64,000 nucleotides of DNA from Halosolutus gelatinilyticus (lineage in GTDB: Archaea > Halobacteriota > Halobacteria > Halobacteriales > Natrialbaceae), in the NCBI RefSeq assembly GCF_023028105.1, contig NZ_CP095491.1:992001-1056000 (forward strand). The letters are read 5' to 3'. The position numbers and the translations under genes were made by a program. Each line of letters opens with the position of its first letter. Positions within the stretch are counted from its first letter, which is position 1. The notes under the pieces are model-generated. The model had not been told where the DNA came from, did no database searches, and saw only the letters and a list, made by a program, of their open reading frames with translations. This document shows, in pieces, positions 16,737-25,492 of this stretch.

Positions 16737-17053
16737 AGGATACTGTTCAATTGCCTCACAGTTAACGCTGACGGGTAATTCCACCTCTCGGACAGAGGGC
16801 GATGCCACCCTGATCCGGCGTCGTGACTCTCGGGAGAATCAGTTCCGAACCGGTTGTAAGATACGCGCTCTGTATTCATCGCGGCTTGTGGAACCCGTCG
16901 CCGATTGAGGGGTTCAACGAGGCCTAGCTGCTGTATCTCGGACGCTGTTCTCGACACCGCTCCGGGAGAGCGCGCGGCTGGCGCCGAATACGCGTCCCGG
17001 AGCGATCGGCCCGGGTCACGACCAATACCGAGCCGCCGCGTCGCCGGTAATCG
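16737..17053. other. intergenic region with inverted repeat
   Basis: In these 317 bases I see no convincing gene; an 88-residue minus frame at 16691-16957 has no recognisable features. A perfect 10-bp inverted repeat, cgctccggga (16958-16967) and tcccggagcg (16995-17004), lies about 50 bases beyond the nifU-like stop on the minus strand. It could stabilise or end that transcript. The section near the lipoprotein start is AT-richer and probably holds its promoter. Confidence 0.4.
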
Positions 17054-17371
17054 TTAGAACGGAACGTCGTCCGGCGCGCCGCGGGGCGTCCCCTCGCCGG
17101 CCATGCCGTCGAAGCCGAGCGAGACGTCGACGCGATCGATCCCGTCGACCTCGCTCGGGAGGCGCCGCTGGATCGCCTGGGTCGTCATCGGGCTGATCCC
17201 GCAGCCGTCGCAGGCGCCGCTCAAGGTGATCGAGACGCTGCGCTCGTCGGGATCGACGTCGGTGATGGCGAAGTCGCCGCCGTGCGCTTCGATCTGCGGG
17301 AAGTTCCGGCGCAGGAACAGCGAGACGGAGTCGCTGATCTCGTCGACCGTCGGTACCGAACGGGTGTCGCT
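17054..17371 (-). CDS. NifU C-terminal-domain Fe-S scaffold protein
   Basis: The 105-residue protein is essentially one NifU C-terminal (Nfu) domain that assembles or carries an Fe-S cluster for delivery to apo-enzymes. The cluster-binding CxxC is in SGACDGCGISPMTTQAIQ; the preceding FPQIEAHGGDFAITDVD is the family's N-terminal signature. The start ATG 17369-17371 gives MSDTRSVPTVDEI, the usual beginning. The tail (GTPRGAPDDVPF) is acidic and probably disordered. Confidence 0.9.
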   Translation of the reverse strand, partial: SDTRSVPTVDEISDSVSLFLRRNFPQIEAHGGDFAITDVDPDERSVSITLSGACDGCGISPMTTQAIQRRLPSEVDGIDRVDVSLGFDGMAGEGTPRGAPDDVPF

Positions 17372-17539
17372 CATACGCGTCCACAGGCACCGGAGACGAA
17401 TAGCTCTGTCCACGATCGATCCGCCGGGGCGCCGATCGGAGCGGCGCGAGAGCACCGCCGGTCGACCCGACTCAGCGCCCGCACGACCGTCGAGAGGCGG
17501 GTTGCGAGCCTTTATCCGGGTCGGTAGCAACTAGGATTT

Positions 17540-20092
17540 ATGAGCGATCGAGCACGGTCCGCCGACGTTCCGTTCTGGGGTGAGGGAGACGACAGCGAGG
17601 CGCTCGACCGCTATCGGACGCTCGTCGACGCGGTCGACGACGGCATCTATCAGCTCGATTCGACGGGCCACTTCGTCGGCGTCAACGACACGATCGTCGA
17701 GATCGCCGGCTACAGCCGCGAGGAGCTCCTCGGCGAGCACGTTTCGCTCGTGCTCGCCGAGGCGGACGTCGATCGGATCGAACGCGAGTTCGGCCGGCGG
17801 CTCGCGACCGGCGAGACGGACGGCGCCGCGTTCGAGACCGCCGTCGAAACCGCCGACGGCGAGTTCCTGACCTGCGAGCTACGGATCAGTCTCATCGTCT
17901 CCGACGGCGAATTTCGGGGATCGACCGGGATCGTGCGGGATGTCACCGAGCGGAAACGACGGGAGCGCCGCCTCGAGAACGAACTGGATCGGGTCTTCGG
18001 GCGGATCTCCGACGCGTTCTACGCGGTCGACGACGAGTTCCGCTTCACGCACGTCAACGCGCGGGCCGAAGAACTCCTGCACCACTCGGAAGAGGAGTTG
18101 CTCGGCCGGAGCCTGTGGGAGGTCTTTCCGGCCGCCGCCGCGATCGACGACGTTCGAGGGAGTTTCGAGCGGGCGCTGGACGAGCAACGGCGGACCAGTT
18201 ACGAACTCTATTACGACACGCTCGACTTCTGGGTCGAAGCGAATCTTTACCCCTCCGAAACCGGCGTCTCGGTCTACTTCCGCGACGTCACCGAGCGGAA
18301 GAAGCGCGAGCGGGAGTTAGAGCGGTACGAGAAAACGATCGAGACGATCTGGGACGGCGTCGCCACCCTCGACGCCGACGGTCGGTTCGTGGTGGTCAAC
18401 AAGGCGCTCTGCGAGATGACCGGCTACGACCGCGATGAGCTGCTCGACGAGCACGTGACGCTAATTCACGACGAAACCGTCGACGAGCTGGCCGAGGAAC
18501 TGAACGAGGGCGTAATCACGGGCGAACGGGCGTACGGCGCGATCGAGTTCGACCTCGAACTCGCAAGCGGCGACGCGATCCCCGTCGAAGGTCGGTTCGG
18601 CCCCTACGAACTCGAGGACGGCTCGGTCGGTCGGACCGGCGTCGTTCGCGATATCTCCGGGCGGAAGGAGCGCGAGCGAGAGCTAACGAAGTACGAAACG
18701 ATCGTCGAAACCGTCAACGACGGGATCTACACCGTCGACGAGGACGGCCGGTTCACGATGGTCAACGACGCCTATGCCGAGTTGACCGGCTACTCCCGGG
18801 AGGAGCTGCTCGACTCGCACGCCTCGCTGGTCGTCGACGACGAAACGTTCGAGCGGGCGAAAGCGGTCGAAGGCGAGCTGTCGGAGGGGCGCGGGGACGA
18901 GCCGATCCTGGAAGCGACGGTACGGACGGCCGACGGCGACCGCGTGCCGGCGGAGGCGACCTTCGCGATGTTGCCGGATGACGGGCACGAACGCATCGGC
19001 GTCGCCCGCGACATCACCGACCGAAAGGAACGGGAGCGGGCGCTCGAGGAGAGCGAGCGCCGGTACCGGACGCTCGTCGAGAACTTCCCGAACGGGGCGG
19101 TCGGACTCTACGACGAGGAGCTTACCTACACCGTCGTCGGCGGCGAGATGCTGAGCGACCTCGGGGTTTCGCCCGAGGAGATGGTCGATAGCAGCATCGA
19201 CGAGCGCTATCCCGACGACCTCGTCGAGGAGGTCAAACCCCACCTCCGGGCGGTCTTCGATGGCGAATCGCACTCGTTCGAGGTGGCGTATCGCGATCGG
19301 CAGCTGTTGGCGCACGCGCTTCCGGTTCGAGACGCCGACGACGAGATCTACGCGGGAATGCTGATGGTGCGGGACATCACCGAGCGCACGGAGTATCGTC
19401 GGCGCCTCGAGGAATCGAACGAACGGCTGGAGCAGTTCGCGTACATCGCCTCCCACGACCTGCAGGAGCCGCTGCGGATGGTCACGAGCTACTTGGGGTT
19501 GATCGACGATCGGTACGGCGGCGCGCTCGACGAAGACGGCGAGGAGTTCCTCGCGTTCGCCATCGACGGCGCGGAGCGAATGCGCGAGATGATCGACGGA
19601 TTGCTGAAATACTCGCGGATCGAGAGGACGGGGACGTCGTTCGAACCGGTCGATCTGGGGGCCGTGCTGGACGCGGTGCTGACGGATTTACAGGTGCGGA
19701 TCGACGAGAACGACGCCGAGATCGCGGTCGACGAACTGCCGCGCGTGGCGGGCGACAGCAACCAGTTACGCCAGCTCTTCCAGAACCTCGTGGAGAACGC
19801 GATCGCGTACAGCGGCGACGACCCGCCGCGGGTCGCCGTCTCCGCCGAGCGCGACGGCGGCCGCTGGCTCGTCTCCGTCCGCGACGAGGGGATCGGGATC
19901 GATCCGGACGATACCGATCGCATCTTCGAGGTCTTCCAGCGGCTCCACAGCCACGAGGACCACCCCGGCACCGGGATCGGCCTCGCGCTCTGTCAGCGGA
20001 TCGTCGAGCGCCACGGCGGCGAGATCGGAGTCGAATCCGAGCCCGATGAGGGGACGACGTTCGCGTTCACGCTCCCCGCCGCGAACGCGTGA
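17540..20092 (+). CDS. multi-PAS sensor histidine kinase
   Basis: An 850-residue soluble kinase with five consecutive PAS domains: about 20-140, 145-255, 260-380, 385-500 and 505-620. Each ends in a PAC-like DxTER/DISGRKERE linker. A HisKA domain follows with the phospho-His639 in YIASHDLQEPLRM, then a HATPase_c domain (NLVENAIAYS, DEGIGID, GTGIGLALCQRI). No membrane segment is present, so the signals are internal: redox, light or small molecules via PAS. It has no adjacent response regulator. The kinase module is closely similar to the MEDS kinase at 11653-13136, indicating paralogy. Confidence 0.93.
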   Translation: MSDRARSADVPFWGEGDDSEALDRYRTLVDAVDDGIYQLDSTGHFVGVNDTIVEIAGYSREELLGEHVSLVLAEADVDRIEREFGRRLATGETDGAAFETAVETADGEFLTCELRISLIVSDGEFRGSTGIVRDVTERKRRERRLENELDRVFGRISDAFYAVDDEFRFTHVNARAEELLHHSEEELLGRSLWEVFPAAAAIDDVRGSFERALDEQRRTSYELYYDTLDFWVEANLYPSETGVSVYFRDVTERKKRERELERYEKTIETIWDGVATLDADGRFVVVNKALCEMTGYDRDELLDEHVTLIHDETVDELAEELNEGVITGERAYGAIEFDLELASGDAIPVEGRFGPYELEDGSVGRTGVVRDISGRKERERELTKYETIVETVNDGIYTVDEDGRFTMVNDAYAELTGYSREELLDSHASLVVDDETFERAKAVEGELSEGRGDEPILEATVRTADGDRVPAEATFAMLPDDGHERIGVARDITDRKERERALEESERRYRTLVENFPNGAVGLYDEELTYTVVGGEMLSDLGVSPEEMVDSSIDERYPDDLVEEVKPHLRAVFDGESHSFEVAYRDRQLLAHALPVRDADDEIYAGMLMVRDITERTEYRRRLEESNERLEQFAYIASHDLQEPLRMVTSYLGLIDDRYGGALDEDGEEFLAFAIDGAERMREMIDGLLKYSRIERTGTSFEPVDLGAVLDAVLTDLQVRIDENDAEIAVDELPRVAGDSNQLRQLFQNLVENAIAYSGDDPPRVAVSAERDGGRWLVSVRDEGIGIDPDDTDRIFEVFQRLHSHEDHPGTGIGLALCQRIVERHGGEIGVESEPDEGTTFAFTLPAANA

Positions 20093-20110
20093 GGGTCCGA
20101 TCGTCCCGAC

Positions 20111-20356
20111 TCACCCGCGCATCTCGGCGTCGATCGCGGTCCGGACGACGCGTACGAGGCCGAGCGTCGCGACGAACGTCCCCGAGAGGACGAGCGCGGC
20201 GAGCAGGAAGAGCCCGATCGCGATCGCGCCGACGTTTCCGTACGAGAGCAGCGCCGCGACGACGAACCGATACCCCAGGAAGACGATGAGAGCGCCCGCG
20301 GCGATGCGGATCGAGCCGCGCCAGTAAACGCCGTACTCTTCCGGCGAGAGTTCCAT
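20111..20356 (-). CDS. 81-residue two-TM membrane protein
   Basis: Starting at ATG 20354-20356 with MELSPEEYGVYWRGS, the protein has two hydrophobic helices (about 17-38 and 43-68) and a short charged end DAEMRG. The longer frame upstream on this strand is arginine-rich and antisense to truA, so the short start is preferred. It is a conserved-looking small haloarchaeal membrane protein of unknown function, downstream of truA on the same strand. Confidence 0.68.
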   Translation of the reverse strand: MELSPEEYGVYWRGSIRIAAGALIVFLGYRFVVAALLSYGNVGAIAIGLFLLAALVLSGTFVATLGLVRVVRTAIDAEMRG

Positions 20357-20445
20357 GCACCGGCGTCCGTCGCCGTCCGTGAAAAGTGTACTCGAGTGTC
20401 GCCGGTCCGTGCCGGCGCCGGCTCGCCGCAGTGCCGATCGACGAC

Positions 20446-21315
20446 TCAGTCGATCCCGTCCGCGAGCTGCCCGGTCACCCGCGCGCCCGTTCGTCGGTCG
20501 ATCCGCCGGCGATCGAAGACGGTTCGCGCGCTCTCGGCCGCCCGCTCGTCGACCGCGAACTCGAGGAGCGGATAGGCGACGTCGGTCAGGACGAGCGGGT
20601 TCGGCGGCGCGGGTGCGATCCCCTCGTGACCGGGCAGCGGGTCTGGCGCGAGGGCGCGATCGATCTTCTCGACGGGTTCGTCGCCGGCGCCGACGGCGGT
20701 GGCGAGCGAGACGAGTCGACGCACGAGTTCGCGGGCGAACCCGCCCGCCGCGACCGTGACGACGAGATAGTCGCCATCGCGGGTCGCCTCGATCGTCGGC
20801 TCGCGCTCGGTGTTGCGATCGTCCGGCGTGAGGTTGTGGAAGTCGTGGGGGCCGGAGAGCGCGTCGCAGGCGGCGCGGAACCGATCGTCGTCGATCCGCG
20901 CGTCGGGGTCGACGGAACCGCCGCGAGTTCCGTCGCGATCGGCGGGGGGTGCGTACAGGTGGTACGCGTACTCCCGTCGGGTTGCGTCGTGGGTAGCGTG
21001 AAACGACGCGGGCGCGGCGGCGGTCGCCCAGGCCCGGACGTCCGCGGGGAGTTCGGCGTTGAGCGCCCGCGGCGTGAGCCACTCGGGGGCCTCGAGGCCG
21101 ATCGTCTGGGCGAGCGCGGAGACCCCCGCGTCGGTGCGACCGGCGGCGGCGTAGCCGGCGGGACGATCGGGGCCGTCGCCGGCGCCGGGCTCGTAGACGT
21201 CGAGCGATCGGAGCGCGTCGAAAATCGCGCCCTCGACGGTCGACGCGTCGGGCTGGCGCTGAAAACCACGATAGCCGGTGCCGTCGTAGGCGATCCGGAA
21301 CGCTCGCGGTGGCAT
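20446..21315 (-). CDS. truA: tRNA pseudouridine(38-40) synthase TruA
   Basis: It isomerises uridine to pseudouridine at positions 38-40 of the tRNA anticodon arm. The 289 residues contain the N-terminal RIAYDGTGYRGFQRQP motif and the catalytic Asp62 in AAGRTDAGVSAL. The mid-domain REYAYHLY and DFHNLT motifs and the C-terminal GGFARELVRRLV motif, typical of TruA, are also present. A short variable acidic insert (YEPGAGDGPDRP) precedes the catalytic motif, common in haloarchaea. Start ATG 21313-21315. Confidence 0.95.
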   Translation of the reverse strand: MPPRAFRIAYDGTGYRGFQRQPDASTVEGAIFDALRSLDVYEPGAGDGPDRPAGYAAAGRTDAGVSALAQTIGLEAPEWLTPRALNAELPADVRAWATAAAPASFHATHDATRREYAYHLYAPPADRDGTRGGSVDPDARIDDDRFRAACDALSGPHDFHNLTPDDRNTEREPTIEATRDGDYLVVTVAAGGFARELVRRLVSLATAVGAGDEPVEKIDRALAPDPLPGHEGIAPAPPNPLVLTDVAYPLLEFAVDERAAESARTVFDRRRIDRRTGARVTGQLADGID

Positions 21316-21439
21316 CGGTTCGACCGAGGGGCGCCCGCGTGTTAGACCCGTCGACCGACGGTTGCGGCGGCCGCCGGCGAGTTCCGGCCTCCCTGTGCGC
21401 GCTCAACGCTTACCGCCCGCGGCGATCAAGCCCCCGACG

Positions 21440-21703
21440 ATGCTCGAACTCTACCAGGCCGAGAGCTGCCCGCACAGCACCGAGGTCCGCGAGAAACTCA
21501 CCGAACTCGGCGTCTCGTACGTGATCCACAACCCGCGCCTGCCGGGCGACGAGGGCGGGGACGTGCTCAACGAACAGACCTACCGGGCGATGCGGGACAT
21601 CGGCGGCGAGGACGCGATCCCCTTCCTCGTCGACACCGATCGGGAGACGACGCGCTACGAGAGCGAGGAGATCATCGACTACCTCGAGACCCACTACGGC
21701 TGA
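21440..21703 (+). CDS. glutaredoxin / GST-N-like thioredoxin-fold protein
   Basis: An 87-residue single thioredoxin-fold domain from ATG 21440. The active-site-like CPHS sequence (Cys10) in LYQAESCPHSTEVREKL has one Cys only, as in monothiol or GST-N-type proteins. IPFLVD supplies the cis-Pro, and the end ESEEIIDYLETHYG is typical of glutaredoxin/GST N-terminal domains. It probably acts in gamma-glutamylcysteine-linked redox chemistry of haloarchaea (an inference). Confidence 0.88.
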   Translation: MLELYQAESCPHSTEVREKLTELGVSYVIHNPRLPGDEGGDVLNEQTYRAMRDIGGEDAIPFLVDTDRETTRYESEEIIDYLETHYG

Positions 21704-21920
21704 TCGCGACGGCGTCGGATCGGGCGGGTGCGGCTGCTCGCTCCGCGATCGGCCTCGCACACGCAGTTCGCGATCGGCGAGATCGGCGCGAGCGTCGACG
21801 GTGTCGGCCTCGCTCTTCGGCACCGGCTCCGTCGACGCCGGCGGCCCCCGTTGGTTTTCTGATGACTCACCTGCATACTCCGGGCGGGTGGCCTTCCGCA
21901 CGAGGCGCGGATTATCACCC

Positions 21921-23522
21921 ATGGGCGACTCCAACGAGCGTGATTCGGAGTCACACACGACTGTGCGGAACGTCGTGCTCGTGATCCTCGATACGGCCCG
22001 ATCGAAAAGCGTCGATTCGTTCGGCCGATCGATCGAAGCGAAGAACGCGGACGGCGACTCCGAGTATCGAACGGGCGACGGGACCGCGCGACCGCGACTG
22101 TCGAGCGGACGCGAGTGCGACGGACCGCAAACGACCCCCGCGCTGTCGCGCCTCGCCGCCGAGGGAACGGCGTTCGAGAACGCGTTCGCGGCCGCGCCGT
22201 GGACGCTGCCCTCCCACGCGTCGCTGTTCACCGGCCTGTACCCGTCCGAGCACGGCACCCACGGCGGCCACACCTTCCTCGACGAGGACCTGCGGACGCT
22301 CCCCGAAGCGTTCGCCGACGCGGGCTACCAGACGATCGGCGTCTCGAACAACACCTGGATCACCGAGGAGTTCGGCTTCGACCGCGGCTTCGAGGATCTC
22401 CGCAAGGGCTGGCAGTACATCCAGTCCGACGCGGACATGGGTGCGGTCGTGCGGGGCGAGGATCTCCGGGAGAAACTCCAGGCGGCGCGAAACCGCCTCT
22501 TCGACGGGAACCCGCTGGTCAACGCGACCAACATCCTCTACAGCGAGGTCTTTCAACCGACCGGCGACGACGGCGCCGCCCGATCGGTCGACTGGATCGA
22601 GCGCTGGCTCGCGAAGCGGGACGACGAGCGGCCGTTCTTCCTGTTCTGTAACTTCATCGAGCCGCACGTCCAGTACGATCCGCCGAAGGAGTACGCCGAA
22701 CGGTTCCTGCCGGCCGGAGCGTCCTACGAGGAGGCGACGGCGATCCGCCAGGACCCGCGGGCGTACGACTGCGAAGACTACGATCTGAGCGATCGCGAAT
22801 TTTCGCTGCTCCGGGGCCTCTACCGGGCCGAACTCGCCTACGTCGACGACCAACTCGCCCGGCTCCGAACGGCACTCGAGGCGGCCGGCGAGTGGGACGA
22901 CACCCTCGTCGTCGTCTGCGGCGACCACGGCGAGCACATCGGCGAACACGGGTTCTTCGGTCACCAGTACAACCTCTACGACACCCTGCTCAACGTCCCG
23001 CTGACCATCCGCGGCGGACCGTTCACCGACGGCGGGCGGCGCCGCGACCTCGTCCAGTTGCTCGACATTCCGGCGACGGTGCTGGAGACGGTCGGCGTCG
23101 ACGACCCCGAACTGCTCGCGCAGGGTTCGGGTCGGTCCGTCCACCCGGATTCGGACGCCAAACCGCGGGACGCCGTCTTCGCCGAGTACGTCGCTCCGCA
23201 ACCCTCGATCGACCGTCTCGAAGCTCGCTTCGGCGATATTCCGGATCGCGTTCGCGCGTTCGATCGGCGACTCCGGACCGTCCGCACGACGGAGTACAAG
23301 TACGTCCGCGGCGACGACGGGTTCGAACGACTGCACCACGTGCCGACCGACCCGGCTGAACGGAACGACATCACGAGCGAGACGCCCGAAGCGATCCGGG
23401 AGCTTCGGAATCGGCTCGAATCACGGTTCGAGCCGTTCGAAGACGTCGCGACCGCCGCCGACGCGGACGTGGAGATGCGGGAGGGCACCAAAGAACGGTT
23501 GGCCGATCTGGGCTACCTCTAG
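21921..23522 (+). CDS. alkaline-phosphatase-superfamily sulfatase-like hydrolase
   Basis: The 533-residue protein has the sulfatase fold: metal Asp24 in VVLVILDTAR, nucleophile region APWTLPSHASLFTGLYPSEHG (about 92-112), and CGDHGEHIGEHG with Asp335-His336. The usual Cys/Ser-x-Pro-x-Arg site reads T-L-P-S-H here, so no formylglycine can form and Thr95 may be the nucleophile, as in phospho-transferring relatives. A polar stretch of about 35 residues (about 35-70) interrupts the usual N-terminal region. The start ATG 21921 is preferred over an earlier one that adds an unstructured extension. Substrate unknown (sulfated or phosphorylated polymers or lipids). Confidence 0.85.
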   Translation: MGDSNERDSESHTTVRNVVLVILDTARSKSVDSFGRSIEAKNADGDSEYRTGDGTARPRLSSGRECDGPQTTPALSRLAAEGTAFENAFAAAPWTLPSHASLFTGLYPSEHGTHGGHTFLDEDLRTLPEAFADAGYQTIGVSNNTWITEEFGFDRGFEDLRKGWQYIQSDADMGAVVRGEDLREKLQAARNRLFDGNPLVNATNILYSEVFQPTGDDGAARSVDWIERWLAKRDDERPFFLFCNFIEPHVQYDPPKEYAERFLPAGASYEEATAIRQDPRAYDCEDYDLSDREFSLLRGLYRAELAYVDDQLARLRTALEAAGEWDDTLVVVCGDHGEHIGEHGFFGHQYNLYDTLLNVPLTIRGGPFTDGGRRRDLVQLLDIPATVLETVGVDDPELLAQGSGRSVHPDSDAKPRDAVFAEYVAPQPSIDRLEARFGDIPDRVRAFDRRLRTVRTTEYKYVRGDDGFERLHHVPTDPAERNDITSETPEAIRELRNRLESRFEPFEDVATAADADVEMREGTKERLADLGYL

Positions 23523-23648
23523 CGGATCGAGTTCACCGCCGCGAGCGAGGACCGCACAACGCGAACCGCGGACCGGTCGTGCGGCCGGGTATCAAGCTTG
23601 TACGTATGCAGCCGAGAGCGTTTCCGCCGTCGTCGGGAATCCGCGTCC

Positions 23649-23936
23649 GTGTCCCCCGTCACGTCCGCCACCGATCGATCGGTCCCGACGCGAGTCGTCT
23701 TCGATCGGATCGCGGAGCGCCTGCAGGTCGTCGTCGATGCGGCACCCGCCGACGTCGACGACGTCGCGGTCGCCGTCGGCTCGACGCGCGTTCGCGTGAC
23801 AATCGCCGGTGAATTGCCCATCGAGGTGACCGGGACGCCGCCGACGCCCCGGCATCGCTTTACCGACGACCGAGCGGCGTACTACAACAACGGCGTCCTC
23901 ACGGTGTCGATCGGAACGACGCGTCGCCGCTGGTGA
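23649..23936 (+). CDS. small Hsp20-fold-like protein
   Basis: From GTG 23649 it encodes 95 residues: a predicted beta-rich domain with RVRVTIAG and a C-terminal YNNGVLTVSIG. The latter resembles the strand pattern at the end of alpha-crystallin/Hsp20 domains and of related haloarchaeal small proteins. The expected length of a full chaperone is not reached. The call is tentative, and an upstream ATG at 23598 would only add a basic tail. Confidence 0.5.
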   Translation: MSPVTSATDRSVPTRVVFDRIAERLQVVVDAAPADVDDVAVAVGSTRVRVTIAGELPIEVTGTPPTPRHRFTDDRAAYYNNGVLTVSIGTTRRRW

Positions 23937-24032
23937 AGTCGGGCGTTCGAAGGACTCGACCGAAATCGGAGCGCGAGTCGACCGAGCGTGCGGAGAAGCG
24001 ACGCGCCGCCTTCCATCGGCGCCGCAGACGCA

Positions 24033-24779
24033 TCAGACGGCGTCCAGAATACCGCCGTCGCTTTCGTTCCCGCTGTCGCTTTCGTTCCCGCCGTTGCCCT
24101 CGCCGCTGCCCTCCGCACCGCCGGTGCTGGCGGATTCGTCGACCGTCTCGGTCACGTTCGAGACGAGTTCTAAGACGTTGTCCTCTTCCTGCGATCGGAC
24201 CAGGGACGGGTAGACGCCGATCGTGACCAGCAGATCCTCCGCGGTCTCGACGGCTTCGGTCACGTGCAGGTAGACCTCGACGTCCTGGCCGTTGAACTGC
24301 GCGTCCGCGGTGAACCGCGAGATCGTCGTCTCCTGGTCGAGGACCGCGATCTCGTCGTTGCCGTCGTGAGCGATGTCGCCGATCGCGTCGTAGTTGCTCT
24401 GAACGAGGTCGACGAGTTCGGTCGTGGACATGTCGCCGACGGGGTTGAGCTCTCGCCCGGCGATCGACACCTGCGGCGTCGTCAACACCATGAAGAGGGC
24501 GCCGCGCTGGCTGCCGAGTGGCCCCATGTCGACGCGCTTCTCGTGCTCGGTGAGGTAGTTCGTCACCGACACCGTCTCCGAGTACGGACCGAGTTCGAAC
24601 TTCTCGTCGATGACGAGGTCGTCGATCTTGGTCTGCTCGTAGCCGGTGTCGTCGCGAACGGCCGCGTCGACGCCTGCAGGGTCGGATTCGTGTTTATCGA
24701 GCCCGGCGAGGCCGAGACAGCCCGCGAGGCTCGCGAGTCCGATACTTCCCACGCCGGCCAGCACAGTTCTGCGGTTCAT
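24033..24779 (-). CDS. Tat lipoprotein, DUF6517-like
   Basis: The 248 residues begin with a twin-arginine leader and lipobox, RRTVLAGVGSIGLASLAGC, so the mature protein is anchored by a lipidated Cys at about residue 21 outside the membrane. The globular part contains DLVIDEKFELGPYSETVSVTNYLTEHEK and GALFMVLTTPQVSIAGRELNP, features of a haloarchaeal family labelled DUF6517. The end is a Gly/Asn/Ser/Glu low-complexity tail. Function unknown. ATG 24777-24779 chosen from the leader. Confidence 0.8.
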   Translation of the reverse strand: MNRRTVLAGVGSIGLASLAGCLGLAGLDKHESDPAGVDAAVRDDTGYEQTKIDDLVIDEKFELGPYSETVSVTNYLTEHEKRVDMGPLGSQRGALFMVLTTPQVSIAGRELNPVGDMSTTELVDLVQSNYDAIGDIAHDGNDEIAVLDQETTISRFTADAQFNGQDVEVYLHVTEAVETAEDLLVTIGVYPSLVRSQEEDNVLELVSNVTETVDESASTGGAEGSGEGNGGNESDSGNESDGGILDAV

Positions 24780-24897
24780 CTTGCCGATTCTTTCGGTCGC
24801 TCCCCCATGAGTTTGTTGGGTTCCGCGACGTTCAGCTGGGCGAGAAATCCGATCGGTCGAGATCGTCAGAATCGACTGACAGGACCGGGAAGTCGGT

Positions 24898-25386
24898 TCA
24901 TTCGATGTCGAGTCCGGTCCCGCACTCGGGGCAGACGAGGCCGGTGTCGTCCGCCGTCGCCATCCGCATGTCGTCGTGCCCGCAGTCGGGACACGAGACG
25001 TCGCGATCGTCCAGGACGGGAATCCGATCGATCCGGATGTCGTCGGTGTCGCGGGGCGCGCCGATCGCGAGCGCCACCAGGGGCTCGTCACCCGCGTTCC
25101 GTCCGGACTGAAAGTCGCCCGGCGCGAACCGGACGGCCTCGTCCGGCCCGACCGTCACCTCGCCGTCTCTCGTCTCGAACGCCGCGGTCCCCTCGAGGAC
25201 GACGAACACCTCCTCCTGATCCGCGTGGGCGTGAACCGACCCGCTGAACCGCTCGCCGGGCGCCAGGACGTAGCGGGTGAGCGCCACGTGCTCCGCGCCC
25301 AGCGGGTCGGTCAGGGGCCGGCGATCGGACTGCCAGGCCTCCTCGTACGGGTCCGGGTCGATCTCGTCGATCGAGACGCGTTCCAT
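24898..25386 (-). CDS. cupin-domain protein with C-terminal zinc ribbon
   Basis: The 162-residue protein has a cupin barrel at about 35-110, with a metal-type motif HAHADQEEVFVVLEG and a second motif PGDFQSGRNAGDEP. A separate zinc ribbon follows at about 130-158 (CPDCGH and CPECGTG). Cupins of this kind bind a metal and small acids or sugars; the added ribbon suggests a regulatory or protein-binding role. ATG 25384-25386 (MERVSIDEI) is preferred over the earlier MMRTTG. Confidence 0.85.
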   Translation of the reverse strand: MERVSIDEIDPDPYEEAWQSDRRPLTDPLGAEHVALTRYVLAPGERFSGSVHAHADQEEVFVVLEGTAAFETRDGEVTVGPDEAVRFAPGDFQSGRNAGDEPLVALAIGAPRDTDDIRIDRIPVLDDRDVSCPDCGHDDMRMATADDTGLVCPECGTGLDIE

Positions 25387-25492
25387 ACCCGTCGTTCGCA
25401 TCACCGCGGCAAGAAATTCGGGGTCGAGCGCGACGACCGCCCGACCCGCGAGTCCCGCGAAGCTTTATTGACGTCAGCCTGGTCCGTCGACC

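Noticed and set aside
20111-21406. 431-codon minus frame covering truA and the small membrane protein
   Set aside because: Only its last 81 residues look real (2-TM protein); the rest is an Arg-rich shadow of truA.
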